This document shows positions 24,688-32,968 of a DNA stretch of 64,000 bases, piece after piece. The translations under genes were made by a program, and so were the position numbers. Below the pieces are notes generated by a model. It made no database searches. It was not told where the DNA came from and saw only the letters and a list, made by a program, of their open reading frames with translations. Position 1 is the first letter of the stretch. Each line of letters starts with the position of its first letter. Origin of the DNA: Betaproteobacteria bacterium (GTDB taxonomy: Bacteria; Bdellovibrionota_B; Oligoflexia; Silvanigrellales; Silvanigrellaceae); NCBI GenBank assembly GCA_016868315.1, contig VGHE01000002.1:310001-374000 (forward strand). The letters run 5' to 3'.

Positions 24688-26139
24688 TCAAGGCTCTGAT
24701 GTTGAATGATACCGAGCCCAGAGTTCGTTAACGTTCGAAACAGCGAACTGTTCTTGAAGTACCTCGGGCAATGGGCGGCGCTGGACGCACACAGCCGACA
24801 GCACCCGCTGCCAGGTTGTATTTACGCCTCCCCCCTCGCGGGACATTGCTTGCACAAGGAGATGCGAACGCGCGTAGAGGCGCCCTACGAGATTGGCTGG
24901 TGCCTCGGTAAAGGGACGCTCGATTTCCGGTTCAATCGATTGCAATGCTTTTCGTCCGAGGGTGCGCAGCAAGTCCGACTGACTTTGGTTGGCGTTGCGG
25001 CCTTCGTAGACCTGCGCCAGACCTTCGCCCATCCAGGAGGGCAAGAGATCGCCGCAGAATGCATACATGTATGCATGAGTGGTTTCATGCCGCGCCAAGG
25101 CTTCGATGCTCTCCACGGAAACAGGTCGCCCATTTACAGTTCGACCCACGGGAATGCGAATGTAGCCATCGAAAACTGCAGCGGCCCAGGGAGGGGCTCC
25201 GGTGATGCGGTTGAAATCGTTGGTGGGTACGAGCCATGCGCGAAGCCGCGCATGCGCAGGTAAAGGTCCGAGCATCTGTGAGAGCCGATTCTGCACAGTT
25301 TCAATTGCGCGAGCCACGGCATCGGCCATCGGACGGAGCTCCGCAGTGGAATAACTCACTTCAATGCCTTGGCGGGTGACGACATCTTGAATTTTCAGAA
25401 AATTACGCTTTTGCTCGAGCCGCTTTTTTCTGGCTTCAATAAAAGTAAGTAAATCAGCAGCAGCTGGAGTTTGCGCGAGTTCGGGTTTCTGCAGCTTCTC
25501 ATTGAGACGGTTGAGAAGATCATCGGCGCGCTCGAGTTCATCTTGGCTCAGGGCAAGGTCAATCAGAACCCGCATGCTGTCGAGGTCGCTCCCGCGGCTT
25601 GAAAGCTCTTCGAGAATTTCTCGCGCTGATTCGATTTGACCTTGTCGCAGCTTCAGCCCTGCGAGTGCTTTGCGTGCATCTTCATTGCCAAACTTGGCCG
25701 AATCTTCAAAGGCAGCCTCAGCATCGGCGACCTCCTTTTTCTGGAGCTTAAAAAATCCAAGCGCCAAGAGAGCCGTAGAAAGATTGCGGCGGACGAGCTC
25801 GTTGCCAGGTTCGCTTTTGAGAGCCGCACGAAGTTGTGAAACCGCGCCTTCATAATTGCCCATCTGAAAATGAGCATAGGCATCGAAAGAGGATTGAGCC
25901 GCTGGGGATGTGCTGCTCGCAGGGGGTTGGCCGGGCAGAGTGCCCGCTCCGGACGTGATACTTGACCTTGATGGTTGTGCGTTGGAGTTCAACTGTGAGT
26001 TCGCGGCATCGCTCGTTTGAGCCGTTGCCGCAGCCTGATCGTCTTGCGGAGCCGACACAGGATTCCGTGTCGTTCTATTCCAGATGACAAGACCCAGCGC
26101 TGTTCCTGCGAGCGAGAGGAACAACAGTGGTTTGCGCAT
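24688..26139 (-). CDS. Membrane-anchored TPR metallopeptidase (gluzincin-like)
   Basis: A 483-residue protein with an N-terminal signal anchor (about 4-20) and a Ser/Ala/Gln-rich linker to about 80. TPR repeats follow from about 85 to 215 (YAHFQMGNYEGAVSQLRAAL, ALLALGFFKLQKKEVADAEA). The C-terminal domain is a gluzincin-type protease: HETTH at 351-355, then MGEGLA with the probable third ligand E372. This layout is close to the DUF1570/peptidase-MA-like families. Its envelope location and substrate are unknown. It starts 10 bases after the methyltransferase gene, so it is probably the last gene of a three-gene minus-strand operon. Confidence 0.87.
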   Translation of the reverse strand: MRKPLLFLSLAGTALGLVIWNRTTRNPVSAPQDDQAAATAQTSDAANSQLNSNAQPSRSSITSGAGTLPGQPPASSTSPAAQSSFDAYAHFQMGNYEGAVSQLRAALKSEPGNELVRRNLSTALLALGFFKLQKKEVADAEAAFEDSAKFGNEDARKALAGLKLRQGQIESAREILEELSSRGSDLDSMRVLIDLALSQDELERADDLLNRLNEKLQKPELAQTPAAADLLTFIEARKKRLEQKRNFLKIQDVVTRQGIEVSYSTAELRPMADAVARAIETVQNRLSQMLGPLPAHARLRAWLVPTNDFNRITGAPPWAAAVFDGYIRIPVGRTVNGRPVSVESIEALARHETTHAYMYAFCGDLLPSWMGEGLAQVYEGRNANQSQSDLLRTLGRKALQSIEPEIERPFTEAPANLVGRLYARSHLLVQAMSREGGGVNTTWQRVLSAVCVQRRPLPEVLQEQFAVSNVNELWARYHSTSEP

Positions 26140-26149
26140 GCTCCGTTCC

Positions 26150-27544
26150 TTATTCAGGGGTCAGAAGAGTTACGACCTCGTAGTGGCGGCTTCCGGGGAA
26201 CATATCATAAAGTTCAAAAGCACGCGCCATATAGCCCAGGTTTTCAAGCTGACGCAGGTCGCGCAGGAGTGTATCCGGATTGCAACTCATGTAGGCCACT
26301 GCCCTTGGTTTGAGGTCAGTGAGCGCCTTGAGAACCTCGGGCTGGCATCCGCGGCGTGATGGATTCACGGTCATGACATCGACTTTTCTGAGTGAGCCAT
26401 TTTCCATGAGGTGCGGCAAAAGTGTTTCTGCTCGGCCAGCATGGAAGGAAATGTGCTGGAGTGAGTTAATGAGCGCATTTTCCTGGGCATCGGCGATGCT
26501 CGATGGTGTTTCCTCGATGGCTGTCACGTTGCACCCAGCCTTGGCGAGCATCAGTGCGAGCGAACCTACACCACAGTAAAGGTCGAGTGCGTGTTCGTGG
26601 GGTTTGGGCGAGAGCCACTCGAGCATACGGAAATAAGCTCTCTCAGCGACGGCTGGGTTGATTTGGAAGAAACTAGTTGCTGAAATGCGGATTTGAAGAT
26701 TGGCGAGCGAATCGCGCAAGCAATCTTCGCCAGCCAACAACGTGGTTTGCCCTGATGCAGCAACGTCATTGCTTTCGGTGTCAGCTGCGCTCTGAAAAAT
26801 TGCATTGCCCGATGAATCGTTGATGTGCATGAGTACGCCCGACACAAAGTTCAGCTGATCTTTGAGTGTACGTGCAAAAGGGCGGAGCTTGAGCTTATCG
26901 TCTGCTGTAACGACCAACGTAACGATGGTGTCTTTGCTACGGTAGGCTGTTCTGAGAGTAACATATCTCAGTAGGCCTTGCCTGCTGCGTTCATCGTAGA
27001 CACTGATGTTGTGCTCGCGGATGGCTGTGCGCAGCCAATGAGCCACTTTGTTTATGCGGTCGCGTTGAACAGGGCAATCACCGACATCCACCACGAAATG
27101 AGTTCCTGGCTTATAGAGACCGATGTTGATGAAGCGTTTGTCCGGATGAGCGAATTTGTCACTGACCACGAGCTTGGCACTGTGACGGTAACCCAAGCGT
27201 TCGGGCGAAGGCAGACATTCGGCAATCATGTGTTTGCCTTTGAGTCCGGCATCGGCGAGCTTTTTGCGGAATTCGCCGGTTTTCACCACGAGCTGGTCGC
27301 GATAATCGAGATCGAGCATCGGGCATGACTGGCATTGGTCAAGAACGCGACAAACGTTCTCATGATAAACCTTTTGTGCCTGCCCATCGATGTTGGTCAT
27401 CATGCGCCGCGTGTTACCGGAACGCGGACCTTTTGGAATGGGTGCACCCAAATCCACTGTGGGAGCTTTTCTTTTCTCTGGTCGCGAATCGTTACCGGAG
27501 CGGCTGGGAGCTGAGCGGCGCGGGCTGTTCTTGGGCGTTGTCAT
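26150..27544 (-). CDS. 23S rRNA m5U methyltransferase (RlmD/RlmC family)
   Basis: SAM-dependent enzyme methylating a uridine C5 in 23S rRNA. Of 464 residues the first 55 are basic and probably disordered, and no clear TRAM domain is seen. An iron-sulfur site follows: C65-x5-C71-x2-C74, with the fourth Cys in VGDCPVQ. The Rossmann SAM motif is LDLYCGVGSLAL, then MTVNPSRRGC, and the catalytic Cys lies in YMSCNPDTLLRDL. The ATG at 27544 has AAGGA about eight bases upstream. RlmD (U1939), RlmC (U747) and the dual RlmCD cannot be told apart by eye. Confidence 0.92.
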   Translation of the reverse strand: MTTPKNSPRRSAPSRSGNDSRPEKRKAPTVDLGAPIPKGPRSGNTRRMMTNIDGQAQKVYHENVCRVLDQCQSCPMLDLDYRDQLVVKTGEFRKKLADAGLKGKHMIAECLPSPERLGYRHSAKLVVSDKFAHPDKRFINIGLYKPGTHFVVDVGDCPVQRDRINKVAHWLRTAIREHNISVYDERSRQGLLRYVTLRTAYRSKDTIVTLVVTADDKLKLRPFARTLKDQLNFVSGVLMHINDSSGNAIFQSAADTESNDVAASGQTTLLAGEDCLRDSLANLQIRISATSFFQINPAVAERAYFRMLEWLSPKPHEHALDLYCGVGSLALMLAKAGCNVTAIEETPSSIADAQENALINSLQHISFHAGRAETLLPHLMENGSLRKVDVMTVNPSRRGCQPEVLKALTDLKPRAVAYMSCNPDTLLRDLRQLENLGYMARAFELYDMFPGSRHYEVVTLLTPE

Positions 27545-27573
27545 AGTGTTTCCTTGTTTGACCACGGCTTGCT

Positions 27574-28746
27574 CTAGCGATTCCACTTGATCTTTTCAAT
27601 GGCGATTCCTGAATTTTGTTCGTTGAGTCGAGATGTCGGACGGCGGCGGAAAAAGCGGACATCAAACTCCTTCACCAGAGGCTGCCAAGTTTGAACTAAT
27701 TCGCGCCAGCGCACAAATTCGATGGGTGAACTTGCAGATTTACTTGGCTTGTGGAGATAGATGTCGCCTGCGATGTGCACAACGGCGTGTTTGAATGAAG
27801 TGTAGGCATTTTCGTCAGTGCCGTCGATGATGGCCACGACGTCCCCGAACTTTAACCCCAAGCTAGCCTGCTGTTGGTTGAGTTCGTCATAACCAAGCCA
27901 AAGCGCATGGCTGAACTCGTCATGGTTAATCAACGCAACGCTGTGCCCTGGTTCACGCACCAGGTTAATGTTCTTGGCCTGGATGATGTTCGGGTCTGCG
28001 AACTGCAGTGCTGTTGCAAAACAGTTACGCCCGCGGAATGGGGAGTAGCGCCCCAGGAGGTTGCGCATATGTTCAGGCAAAAGAACACTGAAGGGCATTT
28101 GGATAGCAGATTGATTTGCAGTCATCCAGCGTTCGACGCGCAGACGAATTTCGTTGTAACGTGGTCCGAAATGAAGCATCCAGCGTTCACGTGTCGTGGT
28201 GTTGTCTGCCATGAGTTCTCGAATTTCCGCCACAGGAAGATACGGATCGAGGCTTGGGTATGACAGTGCTTGCGACAATTTATCCAGGTCAATCCAGTTC
28301 AAATCGCTATGGCTGAGAGTCAGAAATGCGACCGTCGGACGATCTTCTTTACGCACTCCGGTCTGTTGTTCCTTCTTTTCGATACGCGACTCAAGATTGC
28401 GCATGAGTTGAAACTTGGCTTTCTCAGAGCGATTGATTTTTCTGAACGTGGCATCGGTAGAGAGCTGTGCCAACAGCGGGCGCAATTCGGTTGTTTTTAA
28501 GCGCAGTACAATGGGCTCTGCAATTTCGGGTCGTTTTTTCTCTCCCTCAATCCGAGCTTTCAAAGTCTTTTGGCTTGGACGAATCGTTCTCGGCTCAAGC
28601 AAGAGATCTTTACCCCAGCGCGATGCAGGAGGCAGAGTTGTCGCAATCTGGTCTTCCACCACCAGATTGGTGCTGCCCGATGTGTTTGCCCATATCTGAT
28701 GGGGCAAAACAAGCAAAAAGCTGATGACCCAATAAGATTTACGCAC
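27574..28746 (-). CDS. Secreted NlpC/P60-like protein
   Basis: Exported protein of 390 residues. GTG 28746 has GAGGG five bases upstream and opens a Sec signal peptide (SYWVISFLLVLPHQIWA). Residues about 60-200 are helical and charged. The C-terminal 150 residues show papain-like NlpC/P60 order: a Cys at a helix start (NCFATALQFAD), an NHDEFSHALWLGYDEL stretch, then FGDVVAIIDG, then His in FKHAVVHIAGDIYLHKPS. This suggests wall or envelope amide hydrolysis. It precedes the RNA methyltransferase gene by 29 bases. Identity as a peptidase is moderate inference. Confidence 0.78.
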   Translation of the reverse strand: MRKSYWVISFLLVLPHQIWANTSGSTNLVVEDQIATTLPPASRWGKDLLLEPRTIRPSQKTLKARIEGEKKRPEIAEPIVLRLKTTELRPLLAQLSTDATFRKINRSEKAKFQLMRNLESRIEKKEQQTGVRKEDRPTVAFLTLSHSDLNWIDLDKLSQALSYPSLDPYLPVAEIRELMADNTTTRERWMLHFGPRYNEIRLRVERWMTANQSAIQMPFSVLLPEHMRNLLGRYSPFRGRNCFATALQFADPNIIQAKNINLVREPGHSVALINHDEFSHALWLGYDELNQQQASLGLKFGDVVAIIDGTDENAYTSFKHAVVHIAGDIYLHKPSKSASSPIEFVRWRELVQTWQPLVKEFDVRFFRRRPTSRLNEQNSGIAIEKIKWNR

Positions 28747-28847
28747 TTTTCCCTCGTTCCGCTCACCACTCCGCTGTTTCCGCAAGTGAGCGCTTCTTCG
28801 AGGGACATATCGGCAGCATCCGAAAGGCGGGCTGGGTAAAAATTACC

Positions 28848-29756
28848 TCAGACGTTGGAGGATGCGTCGGTTTGGATGTGAGGCGATTGAACCAGTGCCC
28901 ACGCCTCGGCGAGGAGGCGGTCTGCCTTGTTTTCGTTGGGGGCGAGCTCGGGTTCGGAAACACCTTTGAGGTTCAAAAGCGAACTCGAAACTTCGATGAC
29001 CGCTTCCTGATAGGTCGAGAGCTTCAGATCTGAGAGCTCGCGCATTTGCCTCATCATGCGGTACATGTGGCGCGCGGTGAGGGCGCGATCTTTCCAGCGG
29101 TCGAGCTGCTTTGGATCGAGCGGGGGCTGGGCGGGTAGAGAGTTGGTTTCAGCTGCTGGCAACTTGGCCTTCACGTCCCTCAATTCCGTTTGGAGCAACT
29201 CAAATTGTTGTTTCATGCGGTCTGCAGCATTGCGCTCGCTTTTCATTTTTGCGTTGGCGGCGTTGAGTTCTTGCTGCATTTCCTTGCTGCGGGTGCGCAG
29301 CTCAGTGACTTCAGTTTCAAGTGCCACGGCTCGTTTTTTGTCGGGGGAATTTTGCTCGAGGTCTTTGAGCCGCTCGAGGAGTGCAGCATTGTCGGCACGC
29401 AGTTTGAAAAGCTGACCATCTGCGCGTTCGTCGGCCGCTTTTAAGTCGAGCTCAGCTTGGCGCAGCTGCTGTTTGAGTTGTTTGACTTCATCTTTCAAAT
29501 GCGAGGAGCGGCTGCGCAGCTCCAGCAATTCCGCGGCATGTTTGTTTTGATCGCCGCTGTGTTTGGGCTCGGGCTTGGTTTTAATGCTTGCGCTTCGGTT
29601 GCTCATTTCAGCAATGCGAGCCTGCTCGAGTGTGAGCTTGTTTTGGAGCCCTGCAATAATTTCCTGAAGGCGGCTGCGGCTCACAAAGAGAAACAGGGCA
29701 ATGGCGCTGGACAGGGCGCCGAAGCCGAGCGCAGCATAAACGAGGGCAGTATCCAT
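28848..29756 (-). CDS. Membrane-anchored coiled-coil protein
   Basis: A 302-residue protein with one N-terminal TM helix (about 5-23, LVYAALGFGALSSAIALFL). A long heptad-rich coiled coil runs from about 25 to 215, with many Leu/Gln/Arg/Glu and no Pro before about 207. A short helical C-terminal domain (about 215-300: DRWKDRALTARHMYRMMRQMREL) follows. ATG 29756 has AGGAG seven bases upstream. It lies downstream of the IrrE-like regulator gene on the same strand. A structural or RmuC-like role is possible, but no nuclease motif is visible, so function is unknown. Confidence 0.85.
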   Translation of the reverse strand: MDTALVYAALGFGALSSAIALFLFVSRSRLQEIIAGLQNKLTLEQARIAEMSNRSASIKTKPEPKHSGDQNKHAAELLELRSRSSHLKDEVKQLKQQLRQAELDLKAADERADGQLFKLRADNAALLERLKDLEQNSPDKKRAVALETEVTELRTRSKEMQQELNAANAKMKSERNAADRMKQQFELLQTELRDVKAKLPAAETNSLPAQPPLDPKQLDRWKDRALTARHMYRMMRQMRELSDLKLSTYQEAVIEVSSSLLNLKGVSEPELAPNENKADRLLAEAWALVQSPHIQTDASSNV

Positions 29757-29824
29757 AAAAATACTCCTGAAATATCGAAGCAATACGCCTCGATAGTGAT
29801 TTCAGGGAGTGTCATACAACAAAT

Positions 29825-30700
29825 TTAGCGGACAATAAAATCGCGAACCCGGGCAGCGACAATAGAGCGAGGCAACCAGAACAGCACAGCGAGTTGATCA
29901 ATGAGGTCGCTTGTGGAGTCGGAATAGCGCAGAGCGCCCTGCAGCAGTGCTGAAGGCATCAATAGGGCGCTAGCAAAGATATTGAGGCGGACGTCGATGA
30001 CGTGCGCCATCTCTGGGAGTGTTTGGTTGCCCACGAGCAAATGACGGCCGATTTCGCGCGCAATCAGGAAGCGCAGAAACGGCTTCATAGAGCCGGCGCG
30101 GTGTGTGATAACACATTGGCCATCTCTATATTCAACTCGTACAACAGGAGTTTGGTCGGCTTCACCGGCTTTAATGAGCACCGAGCCATCGAGAACTTCG
30201 ATGATTTCGGGAAGCATGACTGGCAATGAATTCACCCGAGCACGCAGGAGAAGCTCCTCGGCACGCGCCTCAGTGAAGTTGCGTTGCAGATCGACCAATT
30301 GTTCAAACGACTGAACACCGAGCGCGCTCTGGAAACGAGCTGTATTTCTGAAATATTCGCGTTTCAAGTCATCGAATTGCTTCGCGGTGAGCCCAGACTG
30401 GCCGTAGCCTCTGTATTCCTGAAGCGCTTCCTCGAGGTCGGAACGGCCAGCAATGATGTCGAGGATCTCACGTTCATCGGCATCAAGATGCTGCGCAATA
30501 GCCTTCACAGTTTCGAGCGATTTGATGTTCTTTTTGCCCTTTTTCCAGTGACTGCAGTCCGCCGGGTCGAAGCCCAGTATGGCTCCAACGTGCTGGTCTA
30601 TCACCTTGACCTCGAAAGCGTGCTTAATGTTGAGCGCTTCTTTGCAGAACTTGAAAAGCTCTGCGCTTTGAGGGTAGCGATTCTCGTCGGTACGTTTCAT
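29825..30700 (-). CDS. XRE-type HTH fused to a degenerate ImmA/IrrE-like (DUF955) domain
   Basis: A 291-residue cytoplasmic regulator. The N-terminal part (about 31-84) resembles an XRE helix-turn-helix (VIDQHVGAILGFDPADCSHWKKGKKNI). The C-terminal part (about 190-290) matches the ImmA/IrrE family by pattern: FLRFLIAREIGRHLL stands where that family has AHELGH, and LNIFASALLMP matches the ANxFAAELLMP helix. Both metal-binding His are replaced by Arg (R215, R219) and the third-ligand Glu by Ser (S244); only E216 remains. Protease activity is therefore unlikely, and a ligand-sensing or protein-binding repressor is inferred. It is divergent from flagellin across a 270-base region that it may control. 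Confidence 0.8.
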   Translation of the reverse strand: MKRTDENRYPQSAELFKFCKEALNIKHAFEVKVIDQHVGAILGFDPADCSHWKKGKKNIKSLETVKAIAQHLDADEREILDIIAGRSDLEEALQEYRGYGQSGLTAKQFDDLKREYFRNTARFQSALGVQSFEQLVDLQRNFTEARAEELLLRARVNSLPVMLPEIIEVLDGSVLIKAGEADQTPVVRVEYRDGQCVITHRAGSMKPFLRFLIAREIGRHLLVGNQTLPEMAHVIDVRLNIFASALLMPSALLQGALRYSDSTSDLIDQLAVLFWLPRSIVAARVRDFIVR

Positions 30701-30969
30701 GACGAAAATTCCTTTTTTCGTGATGCCGAACCCGGGTGACCAGGGGCGGAGCTGTCGGGGTGCCTAGACCATTAAAGGAACAACTCCCCTCAGAATTTGT
30801 CAAGCCTTGCGAAAAACCCGCGTACTACAAGCTTTTCAAGCATGAGGTTCAAGTTTGCCGCCAAAAACTTTGACAGTTTGATTTGGGATGCTCAAAAAAG
30901 TTTTGTTAGCCTCTAAACAGCACTGGCTCGTGGCGCGATTGCGTCTAGGCCTTGTAAGTGGAGAAGGCT

Positions 30970-31812
30970 ATGGGCTTTCGTATTATGACCAACACCTCCT
31001 CAGTGACCGGCCAACGGCACTTGAGGAACACGCGTCGGCTTCTCGACCAGAGTCTCGAACGTCTGGCTTCGGGCTATCGCATCAACAAGGCTGGCGACGA
31101 TGCCGCTGGTCTTGCCATCAGCGAAAAGCTGCGAGCTAAAATTCGGGGTCTGCAAGTTGCGCAGCGGAATGCCAACGATGGTATCTCGCTCGTGCAGGTT
31201 GCCGAAGGTGGTTTGAACGAAGTCCAGAACATCCTTGTGCGCATGCGCGAGTTGGGTGTTCAATCAGCTTCCGACACGATTGGACCGAAAGAGCGCTTAT
31301 ACTTGGACAACGAGTACCAAGCGCTGAAGTCTGAGGTTGACCGTATTGCCAACGGTACAGATTTCAACGGTACAAACCTGCTCGACGGTACTGGTGGAAC
31401 GCTTGATATCCAGGTGAACACAGGTGGTGAGAACATTCTCGGTGTCGACCGTATCAGCTACGATGCCTCGAAGGCCGATGCCAATACAGACAAAATTGGA
31501 ATTTCGGATCTCTCGATTGCAGCCAAAGAAGGTGCGCAGCAGAGTTTGGCTAAGATAGATGCTGCCCTCGATTACATTTCTTCACTCCGCGGTGACCTCG
31601 GTGCGATGCAGAACCGGTTGATTTCAACGATCAACAACATCGGGATCAGTGTGGAAAACCTGAGCGCAGCCAACAGCCGTATCAAGGACGTTGATATTGC
31701 CGACGAGTCCGCCGAATTAACCCGTAACAACATTCTGATGCAGGCTGGCACGAGCGTTTTGGCGCAGTCCAACCAGGTACCAAGAATGGCGCTTGACCTT
31801 CTGCGTCAGTAA
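30970..31812 (+). CDS. fliC: Flagellin
   Basis: Filament subunit exported through the flagellar type III path, 280 residues. The N-terminal D0/D1 is canonical (SLERLASGYRINKAGDDAAGLAISEK, VQVAEGGLNEVQNILVRMREL), and so is the C-terminal D1/D0 (RLISTINNIGISVENLSAANSRI, DVDIADESAEL, MQAGTSVLAQ). The middle is only about 60 residues, so the variable D2/D3 domains are missing; short flagellins of this size are known in several lineages. ATG 30970 is preferred because GGAGAAGG lies just upstream and it gives MGFRI. Its terminator is inside the convergent aminotransferase gene. I see no clear sigma-28 box. Confidence 0.97.
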   Translation: MGFRIMTNTSSVTGQRHLRNTRRLLDQSLERLASGYRINKAGDDAAGLAISEKLRAKIRGLQVAQRNANDGISLVQVAEGGLNEVQNILVRMRELGVQSASDTIGPKERLYLDNEYQALKSEVDRIANGTDFNGTNLLDGTGGTLDIQVNTGGENILGVDRISYDASKADANTDKIGISDLSIAAKEGAQQSLAKIDAALDYISSLRGDLGAMQNRLISTINNIGISVENLSAANSRIKDVDIADESAELTRNNILMQAGTSVLAQSNQVPRMALDLLRQ

Positions 31813-32912
31813 CCGAGCTGACTCTCAAGGGTTCTGATGCAATCGAGGATTCTTTCTCCTGCATCGGGCGCTCCCAGCGACCATCGCATGTAAAGCTCAC
31901 CCTGCGCGGTGAGCTTTTTGCCTTTTAGGCGAGCTTTCTGCTGAGCCGAGGTGAGCATTTCCTCAGAAACATTTGGCCGGCAACGTAATAGAACAAAGGG
32001 TGCCGCTGTTTTTATGAATTGACCCACAGGAGTCATGTGGGTCTGGAGCGCTGCGGCGGTGTGTTTCATCGTGTTCCAGTTCGCCTGATAATACGCGATA
32101 TCTTGCATTGCTGTGCGGCAGATATTCAGGGACCAAGGGGATGGCCCGAGAGCCATGCTTTGCACAGCGGGCACCCGGCCGATTGCAAAACCACACCGCA
32201 GCCCAGGTAATCCGAAAAACTTGCTGAAACTGCCAAGCGCAATGACGTTCTCGTATGTCTCCAAGCCTTCAAAGGTGGATGCAGAAAATTCGGTGTAGAC
32301 CAGATCCACAAGAAAAACGTGCTGCGGGAAGCGCTGCGCAAGGCGTTTGAGCTCGGATTGTGAAACCTTATGGCCGGTCGGGTTGTTCGGCGAAGCGAGA
32401 AGGACAAGTGCTCTCTCAGTGCAGTTTTCCAGTGCCGCGGAGAAGTCCCTTTCCGGATGTTCGAAGCTCTGCTCAGTTCGAATGAGCGGCGTCTGCACCA
32501 CCTGGAGTTCAAGACCCTGCATCATGCGCATATATTCGGCCCAGCCCCAGGTGGTTGTCTGGATGACCATGCGCTTGCTGGCAGCCCAGCTGAGCATCTT
32601 GAATAGAGCGTCTTCCGCGCCATGATAGAGGGTCACGCGTTCGGCTGGCACCTTGAGCTCCTGTGCCAGTTCCTTTACAAAATTCTCAAGCATTTCACGG
32701 GTTGCATAGCTCGACACCAACACTGGGTCGACTGGCCCGGACAACACAGCGCGCACTCCTGGGGAGTGTTCGAAGTGGTATTCGTTGCGGTGTAGAGAAA
32801 GAATATCCTGAGGCATGTTGTACTTGACTCCCGCGCTCTCCACTGGCGCGTACCACCGTTCCGGGATGCACTCAACCCATTGCGGCGCTTTTGAAAAACA
32901 CTCACTTCCCAA
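31806..32912 (-). CDS. PLP-dependent class I/II (HisC-like) aminotransferase
   Basis: Cytosolic aminotransferase of 368 residues. It has SPNNPTG (174-180) for substrate and PLP contacts, D203 in LVDLVYTEF pairing with the pyridine nitrogen, the Schiff-base Lys K231 in GSFSKFFGLPGLRCGF, and a C-terminal Arg in MRWSLGAPD for the substrate carboxylate. It is closest in look to histidinol-phosphate aminotransferase and related enzymes. No his gene is nearby, so the substrate is open; its divergent DUF1338 neighbour hints at 2-aminoadipate. The stop overlaps fliC by seven bases, and the 3' coding end contains the fliC terminator. Confidence 0.9.
   Translation of the reverse strand: MGSECFSKAPQWVECIPERWYAPVESAGVKYNMPQDILSLHRNEYHFEHSPGVRAVLSGPVDPVLVSSYATREMLENFVKELAQELKVPAERVTLYHGAEDALFKMLSWAASKRMVIQTTTWGWAEYMRMMQGLELQVVQTPLIRTEQSFEHPERDFSAALENCTERALVLLASPNNPTGHKVSQSELKRLAQRFPQHVFLVDLVYTEFSASTFEGLETYENVIALGSFSKFFGLPGLRCGFAIGRVPAVQSMALGPSPWSLNICRTAMQDIAYYQANWNTMKHTAAALQTHMTPVGQFIKTAAPFVLLRCRPNVSEEMLTSAQQKARLKGKKLTAQGELYMRWSLGAPDAGERILDCIRTLESQLGY
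31892..31920 (+). terminator. fliC terminator embedded in the convergent aminotransferase gene
   Basis: Perfect 10-bp stem AAAGCTCACC/GGTGAGCTTT with a 6-base loop, continuing into TT and a further pyrimidine-rich tract. It lies 80 bases after the fliC stop. On the minus strand the same bases encode LTAQGEL and have no T-run after the stem, so it should act only on plus-strand transcription. Confidence 0.82.
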
Positions 32913-32968
32913 TGGAAAGATGACGTGTTTTGTATAGAGGGTGAGTTCTTTCTTGGAGGGCGAAGCGG

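Noticed and set aside
30775..30805. TTGACA and TTTAAT upstream of the IrrE-like gene on the minus strand
   Set aside because: The spacing is 21 bases, outside the usual 15-19, so I do not call a promoter.
30868..30900. TTGACA upstream of fliC as a promoter
   Set aside because: The -35 box is perfect, but 17-18 bases on only CAAAAA or AAAAAA is found; no good -10 and no sigma-28 box, so not listed as a feature.
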